Shown: positions 17,342 through 26,241 of the stretch, piece by piece | Layout of the letters: each line of letters starts with the position of its first letter | How positions within the stretch are numbered: position 1 is the first letter of the stretch | Source: Variovorax sp. ZS18.2.2 | GTDB lineage: Bacteria > Pseudomonadota > Gammaproteobacteria > Burkholderiales > Burkholderiaceae_C | Assembly (NCBI RefSeq): GCF_024701975.1 | Contig: NZ_JANLNM010000002.1 | Coordinates: 558,001-622,000 of the forward strand | Direction: 5' to 3' | DNA: 64,000 bases | Translations under genes and position numbers: made by a program | The notes under the pieces: generated by a model | What the model was told of the DNA's origin: nothing | The model's input: only the letters and a program-made list of their open reading frames with translations | Databases searched by the model: none

Positions 17342-18295
17342 CTAGATCGCTGCGGGCACGCTGCTCGCGCGCGCCTCGCCGCGCACGTCCTGCGGCGCCA
17401 CCGCGGGCGGCGACAGCTTCGGCTGGCTGCGCGCCATCATGCTGTCGGGCTTCATGCGGAACAGCTGCGTCAGCGCCGCGCGGTACTGCGTCTCGCCGAC
17501 TGAGTTGGTGTTGTGGTGCGAGCCGCCCTCGACCAGCACGAACAGCTTGGGCACCGTGGCCGCGTCATAGAGCTTGCGGCCCAGCGTGGGGTTGATCAGG
17601 CTGTCGGCAGTGCCATGCACCACGAGCAGCGGCGCGCCGATGTCCTTGACGGTATTGATGGCCTCGAAGCGCTGCGTGATGAAGGGGCCGAAAGGCAGCC
17701 AGCCCCACTTGAAGCTGCTCACCACGTCGGCGATGGAGGTGAAGGTGCTCTCGACGATGGTGCCGCTCTCGTCGTTCACATGGGCCGCCAGGTCGATGCC
17801 GATGGCGCCGCCCAGCGAGTGTCCGAAGATGTAGCGATGCTGTTTCGGATGGCGCGCGGCCAGCCAGGTCCAGGCGGCGCGGGCGTCCTCGCGCGCCGAT
17901 TCCTCCGAAGGCAGGCCCTTGGAGCTCTTGCCGAAGCCGCGGTAGTCGATGGCCAGCACCGAGAAGCCCAGCTCGTGCATGCGCTGGATGCGCGGCGCCG
18001 ATCCGGCCACGTTGTAGCGGGCGCCGTGCAGGTACAGCAGCACGGGCGTGTCGGTGGTCTCGGGCGCGCCGCCCAGCCACAGGCCGTGCAGGCGCGCGGG
18101 CTCGCCGCTGATGGAGGACTGGAAATCGATCCAGACGTCCTGCATCCCTTCGGTCATGGTGGCGGTGTTGCCCCAGCTGCGGTCGCTGGGTTGGAAGATC
18201 CATTCGCGCTGTTGTTCGTCGAGCGTGGAGCAACCGGCGGCGAGCAGGGCGCACAGCGAGAGGACAGACGCGAGGAGGGTCCAGCGTTTCATCAT
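17342..18295 (-). CDS. Alpha/beta hydrolase lipoprotein
   Basis: A 317-residue lipoprotein with lipobox LLAAGCS (lipidated C22) and an alpha/beta-hydrolase domain of the BEM46/FrsA-like group. The nucleophile elbow is GHSLGG (S160), the acid is probably D231 in HGTADSLI, and the histidine is H260 or H261 in GGSHHN. YLHG (88-91) provides the oxyanion hole. It is expected in the periplasm or at the inner face of the outer membrane. Two ATG codons in tandem begin the gene (18295 and 18292). The substrate is unknown; esterase or peptidase activity is typical. Confidence 0.85.
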   Translation of the reverse strand: MMKRWTLLASVLSLCALLAAGCSTLDEQQREWIFQPSDRSWGNTATMTEGMQDVWIDFQSSISGEPARLHGLWLGGAPETTDTPVLLYLHGARYNVAGSAPRIQRMHELGFSVLAIDYRGFGKSSKGLPSEESAREDARAAWTWLAARHPKQHRYIFGHSLGGAIGIDLAAHVNDESGTIVESTFTSIADVVSSFKWGWLPFGPFITQRFEAINTVKDIGAPLLVVHGTADSLINPTLGRKLYDAATVPKLFVLVEGGSHHNTNSVGETQYRAALTQLFRMKPDSMMARSQPKLSPPAVAPQDVRGEARASSVPAAI

Positions 18296-18513
18296 GGGGT
18301 TGAGGGACAGTGAAGTCGGCCGAAAGTTTCATGCGCTTGCTTTCTGAAACGCATCGGCATCGCGTATCAGCCTCCCCCTGTGCGGCGCTCACCGGCGCTT
18401 TGCACGAGACCATGCAACGTGCGTGCCCGCTCTGTGGATGACCCCGCGGAATCCTCGAAAACCCTCAAAAGGGCGCTGCCGGCGCCTCTCTGCCCCTGTC
18501 CGCCCGGCGATAT

Positions 18514-19362
18514 TCAGCCGGCGGCGGCCGGTTCCGCGAAATACACCACCATCCGGAGATGCCGGTGTTCGTCCACCACCAGCGTCTCGTGGCGGAAATC
18601 CAGCCGCCCGCGCCCGGGCCCGGTTTCGGCCGCGAGCACGGATCCGATGCCGCGCCGGGCCTCCGCGCTGTCCCGGGTCTCCCACCAGCGCCGGAAGTCG
18701 GCCGACAGGCCCTTCAGGTCCGCGACCAAGCCCAGCATGGGCGGATCGTCCGGCGCCACGGCGAAGTCGTAGCGGAACTGCGCGAGCAGCCGGGGCGCAT
18801 CGTCATGCCAGGCGGGCAGGCGCCGTCGCAGTTCGGGGTCGGCAAACACCATCCGCAGGATGTTGCGCAGCTCCCTTTCCCGTGCGCCGAAGCCGAACAG
18901 CGCATCGGCGGCCGCGTTCCAGGCCACGACGTCCCAGCGCAGGTTGCACACGTAGGCGGGCCGGTTCGCCAGGTCGTCCATCAGCTGCTGCACGAGCGGC
19001 GTGACCGACACCCATTGGTGCGCTTCCGGTGGCGGCGGACGCTTGTGGGCCAGGAGAAACAGGTGGCTGCAATCGGCATCGTCCAGCTTGAGGGCGTGCG
19101 CCACGCCCAGCAGGAATTTCTCCGACACCTGGATGTCCCGTCCCTGCTCGAACCAGGTGTACCAGGTGAGCCCCACGCCAGCCATTGCCGCGACTTCTTC
19201 CCTGCGCAGGCCCGGCGTGCGGCGCCGCCCGCGAGAGGGCAGGCCGACATCGGCGGGCGTCAGTTTCGTGCGGCGCCGGGTCAGGAACTCCGACAGGTCG
19301 TTCTTGGTGCGGTCGAGGCTTCTTTCGATCAAGGCTGTTGTCTCCAGTAATAGGATAAACAC
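18514..19362 (-). CDS. XRE family regulator with MmyB-like ligand-binding domain
   Basis: A 282-residue regulator. The N-terminal helix-turn-helix (about 15-85) contains RRTPGLRREEVAAMAGVGLTWYTWFEQGRDI, the signature of the HTH_31/MmyB family. The C-terminal MLTR domain follows (from PLVQQLMDDL), which binds fatty-acid-like ligands in studied members. It is divergent from an MFS multidrug exporter with about 100 bp between starts, so it most likely controls that exporter and itself. Confidence 0.88.
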   Translation of the reverse strand: MFILLLETTALIERSLDRTKNDLSEFLTRRRTKLTPADVGLPSRGRRRTPGLRREEVAAMAGVGLTWYTWFEQGRDIQVSEKFLLGVAHALKLDDADCSHLFLLAHKRPPPPEAHQWVSVTPLVQQLMDDLANRPAYVCNLRWDVVAWNAAADALFGFGARERELRNILRMVFADPELRRRLPAWHDDAPRLLAQFRYDFAVAPDDPPMLGLVADLKGLSADFRRWWETRDSAEARRGIGSVLAAETGPGRGRLDFRHETLVVDEHRHLRMVVYFAEPAAAG

Positions 19363-19463
19363 TTAAATTGTAATTGGATGATGTTGTCCTGAAGATGGGG
19401 CTTCCGCCACCACCCGAGCGAAGCCGGAGGCCACTTTTGACATCACTTTGCGATTCATCTCCC
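19363..19463. promoter_or_regulatory. Divergent XRE/MFS promoter region
   Basis: About 100 bp with a local AT-rich patch (ATAGGATAAACACTTAAATT at 19350-19369, then GTAATTGG) that contrasts with the GC-rich surroundings and is the probable binding and promoter region for both genes. No clean inverted repeat is visible. Confidence 0.45.
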
Positions 19464-21029
19464 ATGCCCGAAAGGCGCCAGCCGCGCCCCAGCCATCGGG
19501 CCGATGCACGCGCAGGCGCCCGCGAGTGGACCGGCCTGGCCCTGCTGGCGCTGCCGACCATCCTGCTCGGGCTCGACCTGACGCTGCTGCATCTGGCCTT
19601 GCCCGCGCTGGCGATGGACCTGCGCCCGACCAGTGCAGAGGCGCTCTGGATCGTCGATGCCTACGGTTTCATGATTGCCGGCTTCCTCGTCACGATGGGA
19701 ACGCTGGGGGACCGCATCGGCCGACGCAAGCTGCTCATGCTGGGCGCCACCGCTTTCGGGGTGGCGTCGGTGATGGCGGCCTGTGCGAGCAGCGCTTCCC
19801 AGTTGATCGCCGCGCGCGCCGTGCTGGGCGTGGCGGGCGCGACGCTGATGCCCTCGACCCTGGCGCTGATCAGCAACATGTTTCTCCATCCCCACCAGCG
19901 CGCGCTGGCCATCGGGGTGTGGGCGACCATGTTCGCGCTGGGCATGGCGGCCGGGCCCGTGGTGGGCGGCGTCCTGCTGGCGCATCACGGCTGGGGCTCG
20001 GCGTTTCTCGTTGCGCTGCCGGTGGTCGGGCTCCTGCTGATGGCCGCGCCGTTCCTCCTGCCGGAGTACCGCGCGCCGCAGCAGGGCCGGCTGGATCTGG
20101 CCAGCGTCGCGCTGTCGCTGCTGGCGTTGCTGCCGATCGTCTACGGCATCAAGCAGATCGCCAAGGACGGCATCGGCGTTGGCGCCGCGTTGGCTGTCGC
20201 GGGCGGGGTTGTCTTCATGCTGTTGTTCGTTCGGCGACAACGCCGGTTGAGCAACCCGCTGATCGACCTCGGCCTGTTCTCGCACCGGGCATTCAGCGTC
20301 GCGCTGGTGGTGCTCCTGGTGGGCCTGGTCGGCGTCGGCGGAACGATGCTGCTGGTGACCCAGTACCTGCAATTGGTGGCGGGGTTGTCGCCGCTGGCGG
20401 CCGGGCTGTGGATGGGGCCACCGGCACTCGCCATGCTCGCGGCCGGCATCACGGCGCCCCTGCTTGCGAGGCGAATCCGGCCGGGCCATGTGATGGCGGG
20501 TGCGCTGGGGCTGTCGGCCGTGGGCTACCTGATGCTGGCGCGGCTTGACCAAGCACCGCACGAGCATGGCATTGCCCTGGTGACCGCATCGTTCTCGCTG
20601 GTGTACCTCGGCCTGGGCACCATCGCCGCGCTCGGGACGGACCTGGTGGTGGGTGCGGCACCTGCCGAGAAGGCGGGATCGGCTTCGGCCCTGTCCGAAA
20701 CGGTGCAGGAACTCGGCCTCGCCGTGGGCATCGCCACGCTGGGCAGCCTGACGACCGCCGTCTATCGCACCCGGATGGTCGATGCAGCCGGCGGCCTGGG
20801 AGCTCCGGAGATTCAACGCGCGGTATCGGACAGCCTCGCCGGTGCCCGGTCGGTCTCGCTGAATCTGCCCGCTGGCGTGCTGGAGCAGGCGCAAGCCGCT
20901 TTCATGGCGGGACTCCAGGTGGCTGCAGCCACGAGCGCCGTCGGCATCGCGATCCTGGCTGTATTGGCCGCGGTCATGTTGCGGCACATCGGCGTGGCCG
21001 GCGGTGGCGCCGACGAGGGGAAATCCTGA
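19464..21029 (+). CDS. MFS transporter, DHA2 (QacA/SmvA-like), 14 helices
   Basis: A 521-residue proton-coupled exporter. Conserved MFS elements include DLTLLHLALPALAMDL in helix 1, the loop motif GDRIGRRK between helices 2 and 3, and the export motif-C-like GMAAGPVVGGVLL in helix 5. The count of hydrophobic segments and the length suit the 14-helix DHA2 family of drug and cation exporters. I prefer the ATG at 19464 over 19374 because the extra 30 residues are non-membrane and overlap the divergent promoter. The 3' end is 17 bp from the convergent mutL stop. Confidence 0.88.
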   Translation: MPERRQPRPSHRADARAGAREWTGLALLALPTILLGLDLTLLHLALPALAMDLRPTSAEALWIVDAYGFMIAGFLVTMGTLGDRIGRRKLLMLGATAFGVASVMAACASSASQLIAARAVLGVAGATLMPSTLALISNMFLHPHQRALAIGVWATMFALGMAAGPVVGGVLLAHHGWGSAFLVALPVVGLLLMAAPFLLPEYRAPQQGRLDLASVALSLLALLPIVYGIKQIAKDGIGVGAALAVAGGVVFMLLFVRRQRRLSNPLIDLGLFSHRAFSVALVVLLVGLVGVGGTMLLVTQYLQLVAGLSPLAAGLWMGPPALAMLAAGITAPLLARRIRPGHVMAGALGLSAVGYLMLARLDQAPHEHGIALVTASFSLVYLGLGTIAALGTDLVVGAAPAEKAGSASALSETVQELGLAVGIATLGSLTTAVYRTRMVDAAGGLGAPEIQRAVSDSLAGARSVSLNLPAGVLEQAQAAFMAGLQVAAATSAVGIAILAVLAAVMLRHIGVAGGGADEGKS

Positions 21030-21046
21030 CGGAAGAAGCTCGGCGT

Positions 21047-22939
21047 CTATCGGCCGCGCATGAACAACGTGTCGAGCTCGCGGATCGACAGTTGCCGCCA
21101 GGTCGGCCGGCCGTGGTTGCACTGGTCCGAACGCTCGGTCGCTTCCATCTGGCGCAACAGCGCGTTCATCTCGTCGATGGTGAGCTTGCGGTTGGCCCGC
21201 ACGGCGCCGTGGCAGGCCATGGTGGAGAGCAATTCGTTCTGGGCGCGCTGCACCACGGTGCTGGCGTCGTGCTGGCCCAGTTCGGCCAGCACGCTGCGCG
21301 CCAGCTCGACCGGGTCGCCATCGGCCAGCGTGCCGGGCACGGCGCGCACCGCGAGCGTGCGTGCCGAGAAGGCGGTGATCTCCAGCCCCAGCGTGGGCAG
21401 CACCTCGGCGCAGGCTTCGGCCGTGGCCACCTCCTGCGGCGTGGCCGCGAAGGTGGCCGGAATCAGCAGCGGCTGGCTGGTGATGGCGGCGCCGTCGAGC
21501 TGCGTCTTGAGCCGCTCGTAGACGATGCGCTCGTGCGCCGCATGCATGTCGACCACCACCAGGCCCTGGGTGTTCTCGGCCAGGATGTAGATGCCCTGCA
21601 GCTGGGCCAGCGCGCGGCCGAGGGGCCAGGCTTCCTCGTTGGTTGCAGCGGCGGTGGGATCTTCTTCGGGGCTCGCAGGCAGCCCCACGGGCGCCCGGAA
21701 CGTCATCGGCGCCGTGCCCGTCAGGGGCCAGTGCGAGGGCGTGGAATCGGGCGCGTGCCCGAGCTCGTCAGTGCGGCGCGGCCACATCGCCTCGAAATCG
21801 CCGGCGCCGCGCTCCCGTGCCACGAAGTTCATGGCCGGCTGCGACCAGCTCGCGCTCTCGGGCAGCGCGGTTTCCTTGAAGAAGGGCTGCGGCGGACCGG
21901 AGGGCGCCTCGGCGTCCCCGGCGCGCGGCGCGGCCAGTGCGTCTTCGATGGCGTGGCGCACCGCCTGGTGCACTTCGCGGCCATCGCGAAAGCGCACCTC
22001 GATCTTGGTCGGATGCACGTTCACGTCGACACGCGACGGATCGATTTCCAGGTACAGCGCATAGATCGGCTGGCGCTGGCCGTGCAGCACGTCTTCATAG
22101 GCGCTGCGCACCGCGTGCGAGAGCACCTTGTCGCGCACGAAGCGGCCGTTGACGTAGAAGAACTGCTGGTCGCCGCGCGAGCGCGCCGCATCGGGAATGC
22201 CGGCACGGCCGACCACGCGCACCACGCCGCCGACATGCTCAACGGCCACGCTCTTCGCCACGAAGTCGTCGCTGAGCGCATCGGCCAGCCGCTGCTCGCG
22301 TGCTTCGGCGGCGCGCCATTGCTCGACCAGTTTGCCGTCGTGCCACACCGAGAAGCCGACCTCGGGCCGCGCCAGCGCATGACGGCGCACGGCCTCGATG
22401 CAATGGGCCAGCTCGGTGGCGTCCGTCTTCAGGAATTTGCGGCGCGCGGGGGTCGCGAAGAACAGCTCGCGCACTTCGACCGTGGTGCCGACAGAGCGGG
22501 CCACCGGCCGCAGTTCGCCCGTGCGGCCATCGAGCGCAAAGGCACTGTCGGCGCCGGTGAAGCGCGAAAGAATGCTGAGCTCGGCAATCGCGTTGATGGC
22601 CGCGAGCGCTTCGCCGCGAAAGCCCATGGTGCCGACCGTCTCCAGGTCGTCCAGGCTCGCGATCTTGCTGGTGGCATGGCGGCGCAGCGCCACCGTGAGT
22701 TCTTCGCGCGGAATGCCGAGACCGTCGTCTTCCACCGAGATCAGCCGCACGCCGCCCGAGGCGAGCCGCACCGTGACCTGGCTGGCACCCGCATCGAGTG
22801 CGTTGTCCAGCAGTTCGCGCACCACCGAGGCCGGCCGCTCGACCACTTCGCCGGCGGCGATCTGGCTGATCAGCTCGTCGGGGAGCTCGCGGATCGGGCG
22901 GCGTGGGGAGGGGGAAATGGAAGAGGGTAGTGCGCTCAC
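21047..22939 (-). CDS. mutL: DNA mismatch repair protein MutL with endonuclease motif
   Basis: MutL, 630 residues. The N-terminal GHKL ATPase has its motifs in order: ELLDNALDAGAS, DDGLGI, RHATSKI and GFRGEAL, then the transducer domain through about residue 340. A variable linker leads to the C-terminal dimerisation domain. That domain keeps the metal-dependent nicking motif DMHAAHERIVYE (464-475, the DQHA(X)2E(X)4E pattern) plus ACHGAVRA and CNHGRPT. E. coli MutL lacks this motif and relies on MutH, so here MutL itself is predicted to nick the mismatched strand. Confidence 0.96.
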   Translation of the reverse strand: MSALPSSISPSPRRPIRELPDELISQIAAGEVVERPASVVRELLDNALDAGASQVTVRLASGGVRLISVEDDGLGIPREELTVALRRHATSKIASLDDLETVGTMGFRGEALAAINAIAELSILSRFTGADSAFALDGRTGELRPVARSVGTTVEVRELFFATPARRKFLKTDATELAHCIEAVRRHALARPEVGFSVWHDGKLVEQWRAAEAREQRLADALSDDFVAKSVAVEHVGGVVRVVGRAGIPDAARSRGDQQFFYVNGRFVRDKVLSHAVRSAYEDVLHGQRQPIYALYLEIDPSRVDVNVHPTKIEVRFRDGREVHQAVRHAIEDALAAPRAGDAEAPSGPPQPFFKETALPESASWSQPAMNFVARERGAGDFEAMWPRRTDELGHAPDSTPSHWPLTGTAPMTFRAPVGLPASPEEDPTAAATNEEAWPLGRALAQLQGIYILAENTQGLVVVDMHAAHERIVYERLKTQLDGAAITSQPLLIPATFAATPQEVATAEACAEVLPTLGLEITAFSARTLAVRAVPGTLADGDPVELARSVLAELGQHDASTVVQRAQNELLSTMACHGAVRANRKLTIDEMNALLRQMEATERSDQCNHGRPTWRQLSIRELDTLFMRGR

Positions 22940-23029
22940 CGGGGCATTTTAGAAGTGCAAACAATCCTGGCTCGGTTTGGCCGGAAGAACCCTTTCAGCG
23001 CGGGACCCACGTGGTCGACGGTTTGGTTT

Positions 23030-23521
23030 TTATTGCAACCGCTTGTACATGACGAAGGCATCCACGAAGCCGTGCTGCGGATGCTTGAACGCGCCGGGCA
23101 GGGTGCCGACGATGCCGAAGCCCATCTTCTGCCAGAGCCGCACCGCGCGCTCGTTGGTGGACACCACGAAGTTGAACTGCATCGCCAGAAAGCCCATGCG
23201 CAGGGCCTGCTGCTGCGAGTGTTCGCACAGCGCCGACGCCACGCCCAGGCCGCGCGCGGCCTCGGACACCACGTAGCCGCAGTTGCTCACATGCGCGCCC
23301 TGGCCGGGCTGGTTGGGCTTGATGACGTAGGTGCCGAGCACCGTGCCCTGCTCGTCGCACGCAATGAAGGTGGCAGTGGGAACTTTCGTCCACGCATGGC
23401 GCGCCTCGTCTTCTGTCACGTCGGTGGCGAAGGTGTAGGTATCGCCGCAGCGAAAGGTCGGCTCGAGCACGGCCCAGATGGCGGGCCAGTCCGCATCGAG
23501 GGCTTCACGTATGTGGATCAT
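23030..23521 (-). CDS. GNAT family N-acetyltransferase
   Basis: A 163-residue acetyltransferase of the RimI/Pat-like GNAT fold. The acetyl-CoA loop is probably SEAARGLGVASALC (the Q/RxxGxG/A motif), and motif B is NERAVRLWQKMGF. It ends FVDAFVMYKRL, typical of this family. The ATG at 23521 gives the canonical MIHIREALDADW start; a longer frame to 23602 overlaps the divergent dedA gene. The substrate is unknown. Confidence 0.85.
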   Translation of the reverse strand: MIHIREALDADWPAIWAVLEPTFRCGDTYTFATDVTEDEARHAWTKVPTATFIACDEQGTVLGTYVIKPNQPGQGAHVSNCGYVVSEAARGLGVASALCEHSQQQALRMGFLAMQFNFVVSTNERAVRLWQKMGFGIVGTLPGAFKHPQHGFVDAFVMYKRLQ

Positions 23522-23570
23522 GGGGTGATTCGAAAAGGATGCGGGACGCCAACAAGGATAATCCGCGGCC

Positions 23571-24233
23571 ATGGAAATCATCAGCTTTCTCGTCGACTTC
23601 ATCCTTCACGTCGACAAACACCTCGAAGCCTTCGTCATCGCCTACGGGCCCTGGGTCTATGCGCTGCTCTTCCTGATCGTCTTCGTGGAAACCGGCGCGG
23701 TGGTGATGCCGTTCCTGCCGGGCGATTCGCTGCTCTTCATCGTCGGCGCGCTGTGCGGCGCGGGGCTCATGAACTTCCCGCTGGCCTGCGGCATCCTGAT
23801 CGCCGCGGCCATCCTGGGGGACCAGACCAACTATTCGATCGGCCGGTACTTCGGGCCGAAGGTCTTCCAGTGGGAGAACTCGCGCTTCTTCAATCGCAAG
23901 GCCTTCGACCAGGCCCATGGCTTCTACGAGCGCTATGGCGGCATCACCATCATCCTCGCGCGCTTCATGCCCTTCATCCGCACCTTCGCACCGTTCGTGG
24001 CGGGCGTCGCGGAAATGAGCCGCGCGAAGTTCACCATGTACAACGTGGTGGGCGCGCTGATCTGGGTGCTGGGCATCGCGACGGCCGGCTACTTCTTCGG
24101 CAACCTGCCGTTCGTGCGGCAACACCTGGACAAGATCATCTGGGCGTTGATCTTCGTGCCGGGGCTGCTGGCGATCTTCGGTGCGTGGCGCGCGTCGAAG
24201 GCCGAGAAAGCGCGGGCCGCCGCGCAGGCCTGA
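23571..24233 (+). CDS. DedA family inner-membrane protein (VTT/SNARE-associated)
   Basis: A 220-residue DedA protein with 4-5 hydrophobic segments. The family motifs are E-T-G-A near VFVETGAVVMPFLPGDSLLF, and ARFMPFIRTFAPFVAGVAEM with the conserved arginines. DedA/YqjA proteins help recycle undecaprenyl phosphate and other lipids and maintain the proton motive force. A strong terminator follows at 24256-24283. It starts 49 bp from the divergent GNAT gene. Confidence 0.92.
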   Translation: MEIISFLVDFILHVDKHLEAFVIAYGPWVYALLFLIVFVETGAVVMPFLPGDSLLFIVGALCGAGLMNFPLACGILIAAAILGDQTNYSIGRYFGPKVFQWENSRFFNRKAFDQAHGFYERYGGITIILARFMPFIRTFAPFVAGVAEMSRAKFTMYNVVGALIWVLGIATAGYFFGNLPFVRQHLDKIIWALIFVPGLLAIFGAWRASKAEKARAAAQA

Positions 24234-24255
24234 GCCGTTCTCCGTTCACTCAAAG

Positions 24256-24283
24256 AAAAAGCGCGTCGATGACGCGCTTTTTT
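24256..24283 (+). terminator. Rho-independent terminator after dedA
   Basis: GCGCGTC (24261-24267), loop GAT, GACGCGC (24271-24277), flanked by an A-run before and six Ts after. The A- and T-runs make it work in both directions, so it also ends the convergent lipoprotein gene. Confidence 0.88.
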
Positions 24284-24297
24284 ATGCGAACGGTCGA

Positions 24298-24582
24298 TCA
24301 GTAGCTCGGGCCGTTGCTGGGGTAGTAGCCGCTACCTTGCGGATAGCGCTGGCGGTTGTAGTTCCGCTCGTCGGCACTGCGGCCGACCTGATTCCCGATG
24401 AGGCCACCGATGGCCGCACCGCCCACCGTGCTGGCCGTATTGCCACCGATGGCATTGCCCACCAGTGCCCCGCCGACCGCACCGACACCAGTACCGAGGT
24501 TCTGGTTGGGGCCGCTCGCGCAGCCTGCAATCGTCATGACCGAAGCGGCTGCGGTTGCAGCGATCCAGAGACGTGTGTTCAT
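24298..24582 (-). CDS. Glycine-zipper outer-membrane lipoprotein
   Basis: A 94-residue lipoprotein. The signal ends in the lipobox TIAGCAS. A glycine zipper follows, with repeated small-residue spacing (GTGVGAVGGALVGNAIGG, then GGAAIGGLIGNQVG), and the tail is polar and rich in Tyr and Asn. Such proteins are similar to OmpA-linked or SlyB-like envelope lipoproteins. AAAGGTGG lies 5 bases before the ATG at 24582, which decides the start over an in-frame GTG at 24591. Confidence 0.87.
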   Translation of the reverse strand: MNTRLWIAATAAASVMTIAGCASGPNQNLGTGVGAVGGALVGNAIGGNTASTVGGAAIGGLIGNQVGRSADERNYNRQRYPQGSGYYPSNGPSY

Positions 24583-24735
24583 GATGTCCACCTTTCGAGG
24601 AGTGATGGTTCATCATCGACAAAAGGCCCACCCGCCCGGTGTAGGAGCCTGCCGCGCCTGCCTGTGCGGTGTGATGGGCCGGCCTGCGTGGGACAGAAGG
24701 GCGTGCTTTAGCTTTACAAAACTCCGCGTGCGCGA

Positions 24736-26241
24736 TCAGAGCTGGCGGCTGCGTGCGAGCGGTGGGTTCTGGGCGAAGTAGCGTTGGATGCCGCGCATCA
24801 GCGCATCGGCCAGGTTCTCCTGGTAGTCGACGCGGCGCAGGTTGGCTTCTTCCTCGGGGTTACTGATGAAGGCCGTCTCCACCAGCACGCTCGGAATGTC
24901 CGGCGCCTTCAGCACCGCGAAGCCGGCCTGCTCGACCTGGCCCTTGTGCAGCCGCGCACCGATGCCCTTGATCTCGCCGAGCATCGCGCCACCGAGCTTC
25001 AGGCTGTCGTTGATCTGCGCGGTGGTGCTCATGTCGAGCAGCGCGCGCTGCACCTGCGCCTCATGGTTGCCGACGTTCACGCCGCCGACCTTGTCGGCGT
25101 CGTTCTCCTTGTTGGCGAGCCAGCGCGCTGCGCTGCTCGATGCGCCGCTCTGGCTCAGCGCGAACACGCTGGCGCCGCGCGCGGCGGGCGTGGTGAACGC
25201 GTCGGCGTGGATGCTCACGAACAGGTCGGCCTGCACGCGCCGCGCCTTCTGAACGCGCACGCCCAGCGGCACGAAGAAGTCGGCATCGCGCGTGAGAAAG
25301 GCGCGCATCGGGTTGCCGTTGACGCTGCCCGCGTTGATGCGGTCGCGCAGGCGAAAGGCGATCTGCAGCACGATGTCTTTCTCGCGCGTGCCGCTCGGGC
25401 CGGTGGCGCCGGGGTCCTCGCCGCCGTGGCCGGGGTCGAGCGCCACGATGATGATGCGGTCGGTGCGGCTCGCCGTGGCGCCGCCGCGTGCGGCCGCGAC
25501 GGGCGGCGACGCGGGCTTCACCGGCGCGGTGCCCACCACGGGCGGCAGCGGGGCCGGCGCCACGAGCACGGGCGGTGCGGAAGGCCGGTCAGCGCCCGCC
25601 ACGACGGGCGGCGCAGGTGCGGCGGGGCCTGGGCGCATCGACTGCTGCGCCATGAGATCGCCCAGCGGATCGCCCGCGGGCATCGCGGGGCGCACTGGTG
25701 CTGCGGGCGGGGAAGGCGCAATGCCCGCCACCGCCGAGCCATTGTTGCTGCCGGTGCCTGGCTTGGGCGCATCGCGCAGCCGCTCGGCAATCAGCGCCTC
25801 CATCGGATCGATGGCCTGCTCGGGATACAGGTCGAGCACCAGCCGGTGCTTGTAGGCGGCCACGGGCGCGAGGGAGAACACCTGCGGGCGCACCGTCTGC
25901 TTCAGGTCGAACACGATGCGCACGACGGTCGGTGCGTTCTGCCCGACGCGCAGGCCGTTGATGTACGGATCGCCCGGCTTGATCTTGCCGACCAGTTCGC
26001 GCAGTTCGCTGTTGAGCTCGATGCCTTCGATGTCCACGGCCAGCCGCGGCGGGCTGCCCACCACGAGTTGCTGCGAGGTGAGCCGTGCATCGGACTCGAT
26101 GGTCACGCGGGTGTAGTCGGCCGCGGGCCAGACGCGAACCGCGAGGATGGTGGCGCCGCGCGCGATCTGGTGCACGCCGAGCATCAGCGCGATGCTGCCG
26201 CCCTGCAGCAGCACGCGCCGTTTCAGTCCACCCGCCTTCAT
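24736..26241 (-). CDS. amiC: N-acetylmuramoyl-L-alanine amidase with AMIN domain
   Basis: AmiC cuts the amide bond between peptide and MurNAc to split septal peptidoglycan. The N-terminus KRRVLLQGG resembles the Tat signal of E. coli AmiC. An AMIN domain (about 30-140, starting AVRVWPAADYTRVTIE) targets the septum. A Pro/Ala-rich linker of about 110 residues follows. The zinc amidase domain (from about 268) has LDPGHGGEDPGA, the HAD motif in VSIHADAF and the catalytic Glu in VLVETAFISN. The ATG at 26241 overlaps the tsaE stop (ATGA). Length 501 is typical for this order. Confidence 0.93.
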   Translation of the reverse strand: MKAGGLKRRVLLQGGSIALMLGVHQIARGATILAVRVWPAADYTRVTIESDARLTSQQLVVGSPPRLAVDIEGIELNSELRELVGKIKPGDPYINGLRVGQNAPTVVRIVFDLKQTVRPQVFSLAPVAAYKHRLVLDLYPEQAIDPMEALIAERLRDAPKPGTGSNNGSAVAGIAPSPPAAPVRPAMPAGDPLGDLMAQQSMRPGPAAPAPPVVAGADRPSAPPVLVAPAPLPPVVGTAPVKPASPPVAAARGGATASRTDRIIIVALDPGHGGEDPGATGPSGTREKDIVLQIAFRLRDRINAGSVNGNPMRAFLTRDADFFVPLGVRVQKARRVQADLFVSIHADAFTTPAARGASVFALSQSGASSSAARWLANKENDADKVGGVNVGNHEAQVQRALLDMSTTAQINDSLKLGGAMLGEIKGIGARLHKGQVEQAGFAVLKAPDIPSVLVETAFISNPEEEANLRRVDYQENLADALMRGIQRYFAQNPPLARSRQL

